A DNA stretch of 64,000 nucleotides from Struthio camelus. Its lineage: Eukaryota > Chordata > Aves > Struthioniformes > Struthionidae. The position numbers and the translations under genes are program-made. This document shows, in pieces, positions 34,101 to 44,600 of the stretch (position 1 is its first letter; every line of letters begins with the position of its first letter). The stretch covers positions 4,016,356-4,080,355 of the forward strand of contig NC_090943.1 of the NCBI RefSeq assembly GCF_040807025.1, in the 5' to 3' direction. The notes beneath the pieces are model-generated. The model saw nothing but the letters and a program-made list of their open reading frames with translations. It did not search any database and was not told the DNA's origin.

Positions 34101-36990
34101 AGGTGTGGTGAATCAGTTCCCAGAGATGCCTGTCTCCCCCTGTGCTCTTAGGGAGCCTAAACTCTACACCCTTCACCCTGAGAGAGCTAAGACTAGGTGG
34201 GTGACAACCCACCTTCATTTCTCTGGAGCATTTCAGACTACTAATGGCTGATTTGGGTTCTTTTCTGTCAGGCTCTAGAATGGTCTGGTTTCACTTTACA
34301 GAGCCAAATGAAGCCTGGAAGTCCCATCTCTGCCAGTGGCTTCCTATATGGTCCTGGATGAGTCAGCTTCACTCACAGACCACTCAGAAATAGGGCTGTT
34401 CTCTGCCTGGATGAGGTTTGGTTTTCCTGCCAAAGCAAGGCACGATGATGAAGGAACTAAAATCCAGCTGCTGATTTCACAGATGATAGCAGACCTCATG
34501 CCAAGGTTGTCTACTCCGTGGGGTTTTCCACCTGCCAAAGGATGGAAAGGTTCAATGAGTTCTGCTGCTCCAGAGAAGTCTTCACCAAAGTGAAATTTGG
34601 AGGGGAGGGGGAAAGCCCTTTTATAGACAACATAGACCCAAAACAACAGCTCTCAGGCCCTGTTTTCCTGGAAATAGCACTGGTCTCCATAAATCCATTT
34701 GTTTCTGAAGTGATGAGTCTTACACGTGCAGGTGGATCAGTGGTTCCCTCCTCACCAGTGAGCTGTTGCTCATGGAGTTGAACCCATAGTCACGTGAGCC
34801 CAAGCCAGTCCTCGTTTCCAATCAGCTGGATTGGCCGAAGGCAGATATGTGTCCTAGGCCTTTGTACTTATTCTGGGAGCTGTGACTCAGGATAGGTCTC
34901 GCTGCATTTAGTGGTATCACCTTATGATGGGAAATATGAAGAGAGAGCACTCTGGAAAAAGTGGGTTTCTTCCCAAGTTTTGGAGCCAGCCCAGCAGCTG
35001 TGTCAAGCCACTGAAGCCGACAGACCCAACAGGGGGTTTGTGGCTAAGGCAGTGCTCTTGCCCTAGGTGGGACACGAACCTGGGAGAAGCCACAGACCCA
35101 CCCATAGGTTGGGATCTTCTCTGGAAAAGGATCAGCTGCAGCTGCATTTTAGCAGCAGCACCTCGTGATATGGGGAATGCAATAGCAAGCCTCGGAGGGC
35201 AGCACACACTGATCAGCACAGAGAAAAGGAAAAAGCGCCAGGGCTCAAGGGAGATTACAGGCAGAGGAGAAAAATCCCAAACAATAGCAAGACCACACAG
35301 GATTAATTTGGGAAAAGTGCAAAAACTAGTGAGGGAAGGGAGAGGGGAGGATAGGGGCTGTCCAGCCCCAGACATCTGGGAGCAGAGGAACATTTTTGAA
35401 GGAAGACCCAGCTCAAAGAGCAGCGCTTGTCCTCTGATTCCCTGTAACAGATGAGCAGCACAGCAGAAGAGCTTATGACCTGAGCTCTGAAAACAGCCTA
35501 TGATTATGTCTCTGCTATATTGGTACACCCCCAGATGCTGCTGGAACCTCAGCAGTATAAAAGTGCTTCACACCAGTATAGCTCCCTCCCCTTTCCCACT
35601 TATGTGGATAACCATTATGGCACAAAGCACTTTTATAAAGATATCCATGCAAGGGCAAGGGGTTATGTGGCTTTAAATACACCAAGAAGAGCGGCTAATA
35701 CCCTTGCATAGACTTAATTAAATTGTTAATTAAATTTGTGCCATCTCTGAGTGTCAGCCAGCCCAGAGGGTCCATAATAAGGGAGATAAAATAAAACAGA
35801 CTCATGTAGAAGTTTTACAATAGGTATAAATAATTATAGTTACTCCACTCACCTATGTCTGTCAAAACGAATTTTCTTCCTCAACAGCTCCACGGAAAGA
35901 GCTGTTTTCCATTCTCTGCCTCATGCTGTGTGTCCATTGCAAGAACCAGCTGCTTGCTCTGTGGGCAGTACTGATGGAAACCTGTCTCCAGCAGGAAATC
36001 TTCTGTGTGGAATCTCTAACAGCCAACAGAGGATGAGCTGTTGACTTTTTCCTGAAAATCAGGAGTGTGTGTTCAAAGGGAGGCTCTGAGAAGGTCTCTT
36101 TTCAACTTTATATTCACAAAAAGCAGAGGAACTTACTGTGTATGGGAGTGCTGCATTTCTAAGGCTTAGAAGGAGCTGATGGACCTGAATCCATAGTGTG
36201 AGGCCATATGGGGCTTTCTGGACATCCGTGGGCCTGCTGACAGGACACAGGACCTGCCAGAGACTTCAGCCTTTCTGGAGCATCAGCTGGAAGCCAGACG
36301 GGCCCTAATGTGGCTCTAAACTCTTACACGTGGGTGTTGAATGAAGTCTATATCATCTCAGTTGACCTTAGCAGGATACCCCTACTCCACAGGAGATACC
36401 TGTGTTTAGATGGCCCTATCTGTGAGTTGAAGCTTATCTTTGGGTCCCTTTACTTCAGTTCCACCTCAGACGTTCAATCTGTCACCAAGAGGCGGAAAAG
36501 GTGGATATATTAATGATAAGGCATCCAGAGACTATGCTCGTGGGGACCACGCACATATGGCAGACAAAACACAGCCCTCCTGCTCCTAGACTGCTGGACC
36601 CTCCACCTTCATTGCGACTTTTCAGTAACTTCCAGCATAGGTTTCATCTCACACGCCCATGTGTAAAAAGTTCTCTCTCAATTTCCCACCCCCTTCCCGA
36701 TCCCTTCTCCCTGAAAAGTGATTTCAGAGGAGAATAAAGAACAAACCTTTGCAGAAAACCAGTCCTGGGTATGAGCTGAGTAGACTCAGGGATGCCACAA
36801 AGCCCACATAAGGTGCTCCCTTATTACATCTCTCCAGCTTTGACTTTGTGGTCTATTTTCAGAATAGCAAAAGGTTTAGCAGTTTTGGAGCACTAAGTTT
36901 AGCTGTTTAGGGAGAAGGACCTACCTAGCCCTGCTATGCATGACCCAGAAGATGGATTGAGATCTTTGATTCATCTGGAGGGGAAGTTGC
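31111..36990. other. Intergenic region HHATL-KLHL40
   Basis: About 5.9 kb with no recognised gene. The 203-aa minus-strand frame at 34917-35528 and its plus-strand counterpart have no family motif and are probably chance frames. A MITE-like inverted-repeat segment lies at about 35520-35760. Muscle enhancers would be plausible here, but none can be shown from sequence alone. Confidence 0.5.
35520..35760. mobile_element. Possible ancient non-autonomous DNA-transposon (MITE-like) segment
   Basis: Two nested inverted repeats are present: a perfect 13-bp pair (35556-35568 with 35625-35637) and a 9-bp pair (atgcaaggg near 35648 with cccttgcat near 35701). An AT-rich ttaattaa block follows (about 35715-35740). 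I cannot assign a family, and no clear target-site duplication is seen. Confidence 0.3.
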
Positions 36991-37072
36991 TTCCCAAGCG
37001 CAACGGTGGAGCCATTCGATCACACACGTCTCCCCTCATGGGACGGCAGGAAAGCTCACGTTCCCTCAGCGG

Positions 37073-37079
37073 TGACTCA
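37073..37079. promoter_or_regulatory. KLHL40: AP-1 consensus TGACTCA upstream of KLHL40
   Basis: An exact TGACTCA lies about 155 bp upstream of the KLHL40 TATA box. It is a short motif that can occur by chance. Confidence 0.35.
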
Positions 37080-37120
37080 TAAGCTGACAGACTGTTCCTG
37101 ATGCATCGAGGCTAGTAGTA

Positions 37121-37126
37121 CAGCTG
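37121..37126. promoter_or_regulatory. KLHL40: E-box CAGCTG, KLHL40 promoter
   Basis: A CAGCTG E-box (the class bound by MyoD/myogenin) about 105 bp upstream of the TATA/MEF2 element. A second CAGCTG lies at 37271-37276, just downstream of the predicted start site. Confidence 0.5.
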
Positions 37127-37230
37127 TTTCCCCGGCCCCCTCCCTTCCCACTTGTCCAATGTGTCATATTAAAGAGAGATCGGCTTACACATGCTCCAAT
37201 ATGGATCCCTTAAGCTTTGTAATGCTGTGG

Positions 37231-37240
37231 CTATATATAA
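37231..37240 (+). promoter_or_regulatory. KLHL40: KLHL40 core promoter: TATA box that is also a MEF2 consensus
   Basis: CTATATATAA fits both TATAWAWA-type boxes and the MEF2 consensus YTAWWWWTAR exactly. It lies 227 bp before the KLHL40 ATG, implying transcription start near 37262-37270. Flanking E-boxes at 37121 and 37271 fit a muscle promoter. Confidence 0.65.
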
Positions 37241-37261
37241 AGCCCGACGCTGGAAGCTGAA

Positions 37262-37466
37262 GTACACAGACAGCTGCGATAGTAGCAAGCATTTCACGTT
37301 CGCAGTGCTCTGACAGTCTGGAAGCAAGGGAGAACTGTGCACTCAGTTTTGTGTAAGTTTCTTTACCAAGGGCTCAGATATTGATACAGATAAATAGTTA
37401 TAGATAAACAGAGAGAGAGAGAGAGAAAAAAAGAACAACTGGGAAAAAAAGCAATTACTCAGCACC
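37262..37466 (+). other. KLHL40: KLHL40 5' untranslated region (predicted)
   Basis: About 200 nt between the predicted start site and the ATG. It contains a CAGCTG, a (GA)n run (37410-37426) and an A-rich stretch just before the Kozak sequence caccATGg. A spliced 5' exon is not required. Confidence 0.5.
37410..37426 (+). repeat. (GA)n run in KLHL40 5'UTR
   Basis: A short uninterrupted GA/AG run about 40 nt before the start codon. Confidence 0.85.
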
Positions 37467-38612
37467 ATGGCTCTGCCTTTTGATCAAGTGGAAGAACTGC
37501 GCCTCTACCAGCAAACTCTTCTCCAGGATGGACTCAAAGACATGTTGGACCACAGTAAGTTTCTGGACTGTGTCTTAAAAGTCAAGGGGAAGGAGTTTCC
37601 TTGCCATCGGCTGGTGCTGGCAGCTTGCAGCCCGTACTTCCGGGCGATGTTCCTCTCAGATACGGAAGAGAGCAAGAAGAGGGAGGTCAGTTTGGAAGAT
37701 GTTGATCCAGATGTCATGGGCAAGATCCTCCATTATATCTACACCTCTGAGCTGGAGATCACAGAGCAGAACGTGCAGGACATCTTCTCTGTGGCCAACA
37801 TGTTCCAGATCCCTTCCATCTTTACTGTCTGTGTGTCCTTTCTGCAGAAGCGGCTCTGCCTCAGCAACTGTTTGGCTATCTTCAGGCTGGGGTTGATGCT
37901 GGACTGTGCCCGGCTGGCTGTAGCGGCTCGGGATTTCATCTGCGATCGCTTTGCACTGGTCTCCCGGGATGAGGAGTTCTACCAGCTCTCCCCAGATGAG
38001 CTCATTGCCATCATCTCCAGTGACTCCCTCAATATTGAGAAAGAGGAGACAGTCTTTGAAGTGGTGATGAAGTGGGCAGGGACCAAGGACCGTGAGAACC
38101 GGCAGAAGGCCTTACCTGTTGTCTTTGAAAGCATCCGCTTCCGCCTCATGCCCAAAGACTATATCAAGGACCACGTGGAGAAGCATGCCATGGTGAAGTC
38201 CAGCCCAGAGCTGCTCAAGAAACTGCAGATCGTGAAGGATGCCCAGCAAGGCAAATTCACTGTGGTGAAGAAGAAGAAAGTGAAGAAAAGCAGTGAAAAG
38301 CAAGCAAAAGACAATGCTGTCAATGGAGCAGTGGATGAGGAAGAAGAGATAGAGGAGGATGCCCTTCCAGGGATCTTAAATGACACAATGCGCTTTGGGA
38401 TGTTCCTCCAGGACCTCATTTTCATGGTGAGCGACAGTGGAGCAGTGGCCTACGATCCCACAGCCAATGAGTGTTATTTTGCCTCCCTGTCTGCTCAGAT
38501 CCCAAAGAACCACATCAGTCTGGTGACCAAAGAAAACCAGATCTTCATTGTCGGAGGACTGTACTACAATGAGGATAGCAAAGAAGACCCCATGAGTTCC
38601 TACTTCCTACAG
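37467..38612 (+). CDS. KLHL40: KLHL40 coding exon 1 (residues 1-382)
   Basis: A single large exon carries BTB, BACK, linker and first kelch blade. It ends at YFLQ with donor gtacta, a weaker donor than the usual gtaagt/gtgagt. Exactly 382 codons, phase 0. Confidence 0.97.
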
Positions 38613-41600
38613 GTACTAGCTTTATTTTTCCCTTATTTCTTTGGACAATTACGGGCATCACTAGTCTTTAGCTTCCATGTGATGCCCGTAATATCCATTG
38701 TCACATGATGCTAAAATGAAAATTATAAATGAAGGTGATCATTCTCCCTGTATTTTTAGTGTAGATCTCACTGAGGGGGTTTTCCAGCCATTGAGGAATA
38801 AGGCTGGAACAGGTAGGTAATGGGAATAAGCCTTTCGGATCCAAATCCTGAGCACAAGTCCAGTTCAGTTAATGCATTTGGTCCAGCCCTGGCTGCCACA
38901 GGGCACGGTAACTGGAGGTTAGCAGAACCATGTTTTGATTCAGCTTTGTGACCATTAGGTTCTCTGGGTATGAACGCCCAGCAAAACATAGGGGTGGCTT
39001 TACCAGGTGCTAGCACAGGGAACAACAGCAGCTACAGCCACACAGCAAACTCTCCAAGGCATGAGAACATGTCCTTCACCTACCAATACGTGTCCCTTTT
39101 CCAATGCCGTTCTTGACCGTGGATGAAGGCAACACGTGGGCTATTTTCAGCTCAGAGTCTCTGCCTTAGCCGTTTCCCATCTTGTGCAGGGGAAAATCAT
39201 GGTGGATGTCTTTTGGGATTCCCCCAAGGAAGAAGTGGCTGTTCTAACTCAGCAATAATCAAAGCTATAATTAGATCAGCAAGATCTGAACTAGCCTAGG
39301 CTGCAGTCCAGGAGCACTTTCCCAGTAGACAGCCAACACAAGGCACCTACCCTTCCTGACAGCCCTGTAAGAATCCAGTAGATCATCGGCCCTTCTTCTC
39401 CCAATGCTCAGAAATCCTGTTGTATTTCTCCTGTGGCTCACGTCTGTTCTAGGAGGAAGCAATAATATTAGTCTCCAGGCTAATGCTTTATCGCATGGGT
39501 AGGTCTATATACCTGCACCATGCGTGCAGGGACTGTGCTTGTCCTTGCCTTGAAAGGGTTCATACCCGCTCTGCCAGGTGTCAGGCTATGGAGCCCATAC
39601 AGCCCGTGTGAAACCCGTGAAACAAGGAGCCAGCGGGAAGCAAATACAGCCTTAGAAAGTGAGATGGAGAGTGAAGAGAGTGGGAGCACCAGGGGAAATG
39701 CTGTTCCACATACAGCCCTTTGCACTGAAGAGGAGCTTTGACAGCAGAGGATGTGGCCAGCTCCAATGCTCAGCTACGTGGAGCAGATAAACAGGCTGCT
39801 TTGTATTCAGCCGGCACGTATGTCTAATGATCAATACTCCCGTCAGTTGCTGGCCCAGCAAGGTAATGCATATGTACTTGCCTGTCTTCCTTCCCCTTCC
39901 CCGAGGGCTTTTCTCTGCAATTAGCAGCTACACCAATTAGCCACCTTTTAGCATACTATATAGGGAAGGGAACAGCACTGCTACCAGCTGCTCTGGCTCA
40001 CCTCACATGGGAACTGAGGACCCGTCTCACCTCCAGGACCCTTCTGCCTTAAGCATAGCCTTACAATGCAGCAGCTGCCCGGCCTTACTGCAGCCTTGAC
40101 TCTATTAGCAGAAGTGCAGCAAGAAGGTCATTGGAAGTGATTTCTTCCCTTTGAACAGGCACTTGTGAGACCACATCTGGATGCTGTGTCCAGACTCAAG
40201 CCTCTCAGTGCAAGAAAGATGTTGAGTTACTGGAGCAAGTCCAGCAGAGGCCACCAAGATGGTCAGGGCTGGAGAATGATATGGACAGGGAGAGGCTGAG
40301 AGCTGGGTCTGTTCAACCTGGAGAAGAAAAGGGGAAGAGAAGACTTCGTTGGTGTCTGCAGCTACCTAATGGAAGGGTATAGAGAAGCCAGGTCCAGACT
40401 TTCTTGCAGAGGCACACAGAAAGGACAAGTGGCAACGGCCAGCAGTTGCAGTAAGAGAAATTTCAGTTAGCTATAAAGAAAACTTTCACAACAGAAGCGA
40501 TGCAGTACTTGAATGGGGTCCAGAGAGGCTGCAAGACCTCTGTCCTTGGAGACATGCAGCATGTGACCGGACAAAGCCCTGAGCAATTTGCTCTAACTTC
40601 AAAATTGTCCCTGCTTTGAGCGGGAGGGTAGACCAGAGACCTTCAGAAGTCCCTTCAATCTAAATTATTCTGTGATTCTAAATTGCAAACAGCAATATTT
40701 CTATATTCCGCTCCCAATTTCCCACCGACTCAGTGAAAGTGAAGCTTGGAGCATCTCGTGGTCATTTTTAGCTCCTTCCCCGTAAGAAGGAGACAGTGGT
40801 CCTTCTACAGCTTGCTGATGCACTCGTGTTTGGGAGCTGCAGACAAGTCCCAGGGCTGGAAGGTGCTGTCAGATTGCAAAGATGTGATTTATTGCTATCA
40901 ATTTCATCATGTAGCTCACTGTTCCCTTATGAGTAAAAGCTCTTTTGAGCCTTTTTCAGCTGAAACTTCACACAGACGTAGAGAGGCAGTGCTATGATAA
41001 ACCCTTGATTCATCATGTCAGTGCAGCAGCATCTTATACCTTCTGAGTCTCTGTCTGTCCTGACAGATTTCAGAGCCACAGCCCTCCTGCTGAAGCCAGG
41101 AGAGTTGGGTCAGGGATAGTTTAGACTTAAAGACAGGCACCGATATATATAAATTCTGATAAATCCCAGAGGTCTTGCAAATTTTGGCAGGAACAAAATG
41201 ATTCCATTGACATTTCAGATGGAATAGGCTATCCTTCATTTGTCACTTCTAAAATTTATGCCTTGAAAACAATGCTAAATCCATCAAGAAGCTGGAACTA
41301 TCCCAGTGACTGAGCCGTTCAGTCCTCTGCTATAAATAACATGTATGCGCACCACAAATTACAAAGAGACAATAACCACAGGCACCCAACCGAGGCCAAG
41401 TGTCTGGGGACAACCCAGCAAATTGGAAGCTCTTTGGCCCCAGCTGACAACAAACAGTGCTTCAGGCAATGCTCCATCACAACTTCCTCTTGCAGAGTCC
41501 CACCAAGCTGGCTGCAGTAGGTCACCCAGACTTCACCCACTCCTCCACTGACCCTCTGGACTAAAAATGTTGCCCCATTCTACAGTTTCCATCAAGCTGA

Positions 41601-44600
41601 GGTGCCCAGAGAGTCCCTAGTCCCGTGCAGCCTCATAATCTTTCACATTTCTCTCTGGTGGGAGGTAAGGCTATGCCTTGATCTACAGATGTCCAAGTAC
41701 TTACTTGCATCTCATCTCAGAACTGCCCCTTCCTCCACAGCAGGGCTTGTCTGGACTCCCACACTTGAGGCTCACACATATAGTCATGACAGAGCAAGGG
41801 CTAAACCTGGCTCTTGTCCATCCAGAGCTCTAGGCAACAGGACAAACTTGCCCATAATGCGCAACAGGGCTTATCATCAACTCTGATCTTTCCAAATGAG
41901 CCTTTTAATTCTTGGTGCCAATGGAGGGCTCTGCTCTCAGATATACCAGGCATTATCCCTCTAGCATTAGCTGAGGTTTAGCCATCTGATCTACTAGCTT
42001 TGCATGGATCAGTCTTCCTGTCCATCAGATGTGGCTAACAGGACACTCTGGCCAGCATGAAGAGCTGCCATCTTTGTAGTACCGCCTCAGTTTCACTGTA
42101 CCATGTATATAGGCAGATATTGTGTAATTAGCTTTTCTGCAGACACATTTCATCTCACAAACTGTCATACACCCTGAGGTGAGACGATGGGACCAAATCA
42201 GTAACTTGTAGTCCCTCCTCTGGCTCAGCAGAAACAATTAATTAGGACATTTTATTCCCAAATCACTGCTTCAATTCACCAATAGGGCAGTAAACAGACA
42301 GAAGAAAGCAGAGATAAGCACCATGGTTTCAAATTTCATGAGAAGCATGATCATGATCATTTGCCAGGAAGGAGAAGAATTGCTGGAAGAAGAAGCCATT
42401 TTACTCTCAGCTTGGTCAGGGGAGTGAGCTATGTTAGCGGCATTGCAGCCAGCAGGCTGCTACCTCGCAGAGATGAAAAATATCAGGATGAAATCCTGTG
42501 ACATGTCTTACAGCTGGAGAGGTCTGGATAAAATTTCTAAGGCTACAGTATCTCAGCTCCTCCAGCCTCAGGAACTCTCTGTTATAAGTACAAGGTGAGA
42601 CCCTTGCATCCCGAGACGACCAAACTTTTTCCTAGTCTAGCCTTTCGTGTACAGAGCAGAACATGTGCCTGCAGGAGCAATTCTGCTCTTACACCTTCTG
42701 GTGAGATAAATGTCTGATGATATATGACTTGGATTTGCACTAAGACCCCATCCTGCACCAGCTGCAGCAGCAACAGGTAAGGTGCAGGCAGAGAACGGTC
42801 CTGCAGAGTACGCCCACCAGGAGTGACCAAGCTCGACATGGGAATGGACTCTGCTCATTGCCCCGAACCCTGCTTTAAGCTAAGCAATCAGGCAGGGCGA
42901 ACCTATCCTCTCTTACACGCTAATGGCTGTGTCTTCCTTTCAGTATGACCACCTGGACTCAGACTGGCTGGGGATGCCCCCCCTGCCCTCTCCTCGCTGC
43001 CTTTTCGGCCTAGGAGAGGCAGAAAACTCCATTTTTGTGGTCGGAGGGAAAGAACTGAAAGAAGGAGAAAAGACCTTGGACTCTGTCTTGTGTTACGACC
43101 GGCAGTAAGTGTGTGTGCGCGAGTGCGGGAAGGGAGATGTTTTATAGGAGAAAGAGAAGCAGCTGGCTTGCAAATGACTCTGTCTCTGCAGGGACCAAAC
43201 AGTTTTGGAGACAGGGCTTGAAGTTCAGATCTAAACACAGAGACCACAGGGATTATTTCAAGACGTACCTTGGGGCTCTGAGCGATCTCTATCCAGCTGC
43301 TTGGTTTATTGCAATTGAAGCTACTGGGGATGGAAGTCATAATGGGGATATTATGTTATCAGGACTGAACTTTGAAGATGCTCACATGGGACACATATAG
43401 ATGAGCAAGGGGAATTTTTCCTTCTGCTCTTCATTGTCACATGCCCATCGGCTCGAGGTTCAGCGACCTTCACTGTAGTCTAGGAGCACTGGGAGCGTGT
43501 TTGGTCAGGAAAGCGTGGTTTGAAAGTACTCAGATCTGGCACTGAAATGGGCTGGGAAGAGGGGGCTCTTCTGCTTCCTTGCAAGATGTGGCTACTCTTT
43601 TTCCTACTAATGAACTTTGCTCAGTCCTACAAAACTATGCATCTGTCCAGACTATCCCAGTTGACCTATTGCAATAAAGCACTGCACAGCCTTGTAATAA
43701 TCATCTGGAGGCTTAATATCAGATTATTTTTGTATAAAGGGCTCTGAACCACGCTATGCCGTGAGCTTTATTAAAAGGTACCATCCAGTTCTGCTTACAC
43801 AAGGCAGAGATCTCCAAAAGACTGTTCCTGCCTGCCCCAAAAAAGCCGGAGCAGTAAGCGTTAACAAGCCTTTGCTCAGTTTATATTTAGATGTGTGTGC
43901 TGCAAAGTCTGTTTTATAGGCAGAGATTTGAAACCAGCTTCCATTCCCACAGAACGTGGCATTTATCTGCCTCGGCAAACCCTCTGAGGAATGGCATTTC
44001 TCTTGCTCGAAGTGTGCAGAGGGTGGTTTGAATACAGGGCTGAAGCTGGCAGAGATAACGATCAGCACCACTTCTTGTTTTAGGTGAAGATTTCAACTGT
44101 AACGAGCCGTGGAGAGGGCAAACTGCTGATCTATGGGATCATGCATTTTATTTAGGCCTGCATATCTCCCCACTGAACCTAACTGATTAATTTAGGTGTG
44201 ATGAGCCTTCCCTTAGGTCCAGATCACCATGAATACACCCAAATTTCAGAGGCCTCCATTTTTGGCTACGCAGCTCAAACAAATTAAGAAGTAAAAATAA
44301 AGGCTTGATTCTTAAGTGTGCCAAAGCCCCACTGGAGGACGGACCTGGAGACTCTGCCATGAAAGATCAGTGGGGCTGAAAGATCAGAGATACTGGTCTG
44401 GGTCTCCAAAGTCTTATAGCTGCACTGTCTGCTCGGCTGACCTGCCTTGCTGTGGGAGCTGGCTCAGAGGTTTCAGCACAGCGCTGCACTGCATCATATG
44501 GACATATCCCCCAGTGCCTCCTTGCTGAGTGCTGGCAAACCAAAGCACCTCAAAACTGAAGGCAACAGCCAAGAAGTAAATGTGCCATCAGGATCTTGTA

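Larger units (their letters stand above)
38613..42943 (+). other. KLHL40: KLHL40 intron 1
   Basis: A 4.33-kb intron with a 14-bp inverted repeat right after the donor, a CR1 fragment (about 40150-40684) and a 14-bp palindrome (42347-42360). No additional exon is recognised. Confidence 0.8.

Noticed and set aside
34917-35528. 203-aa minus-strand open frame between HHATL and KLHL40
   Set aside because: No domain, no coding-like composition, and an equally long plus-strand frame overlaps it. Probably a chance frame.
37197-37205. CCAATATGG as a serum response (CArG) element near the KLHL40 promoter
   Set aside because: It has only five A/T between CC and GG; the canonical CArG box needs six.
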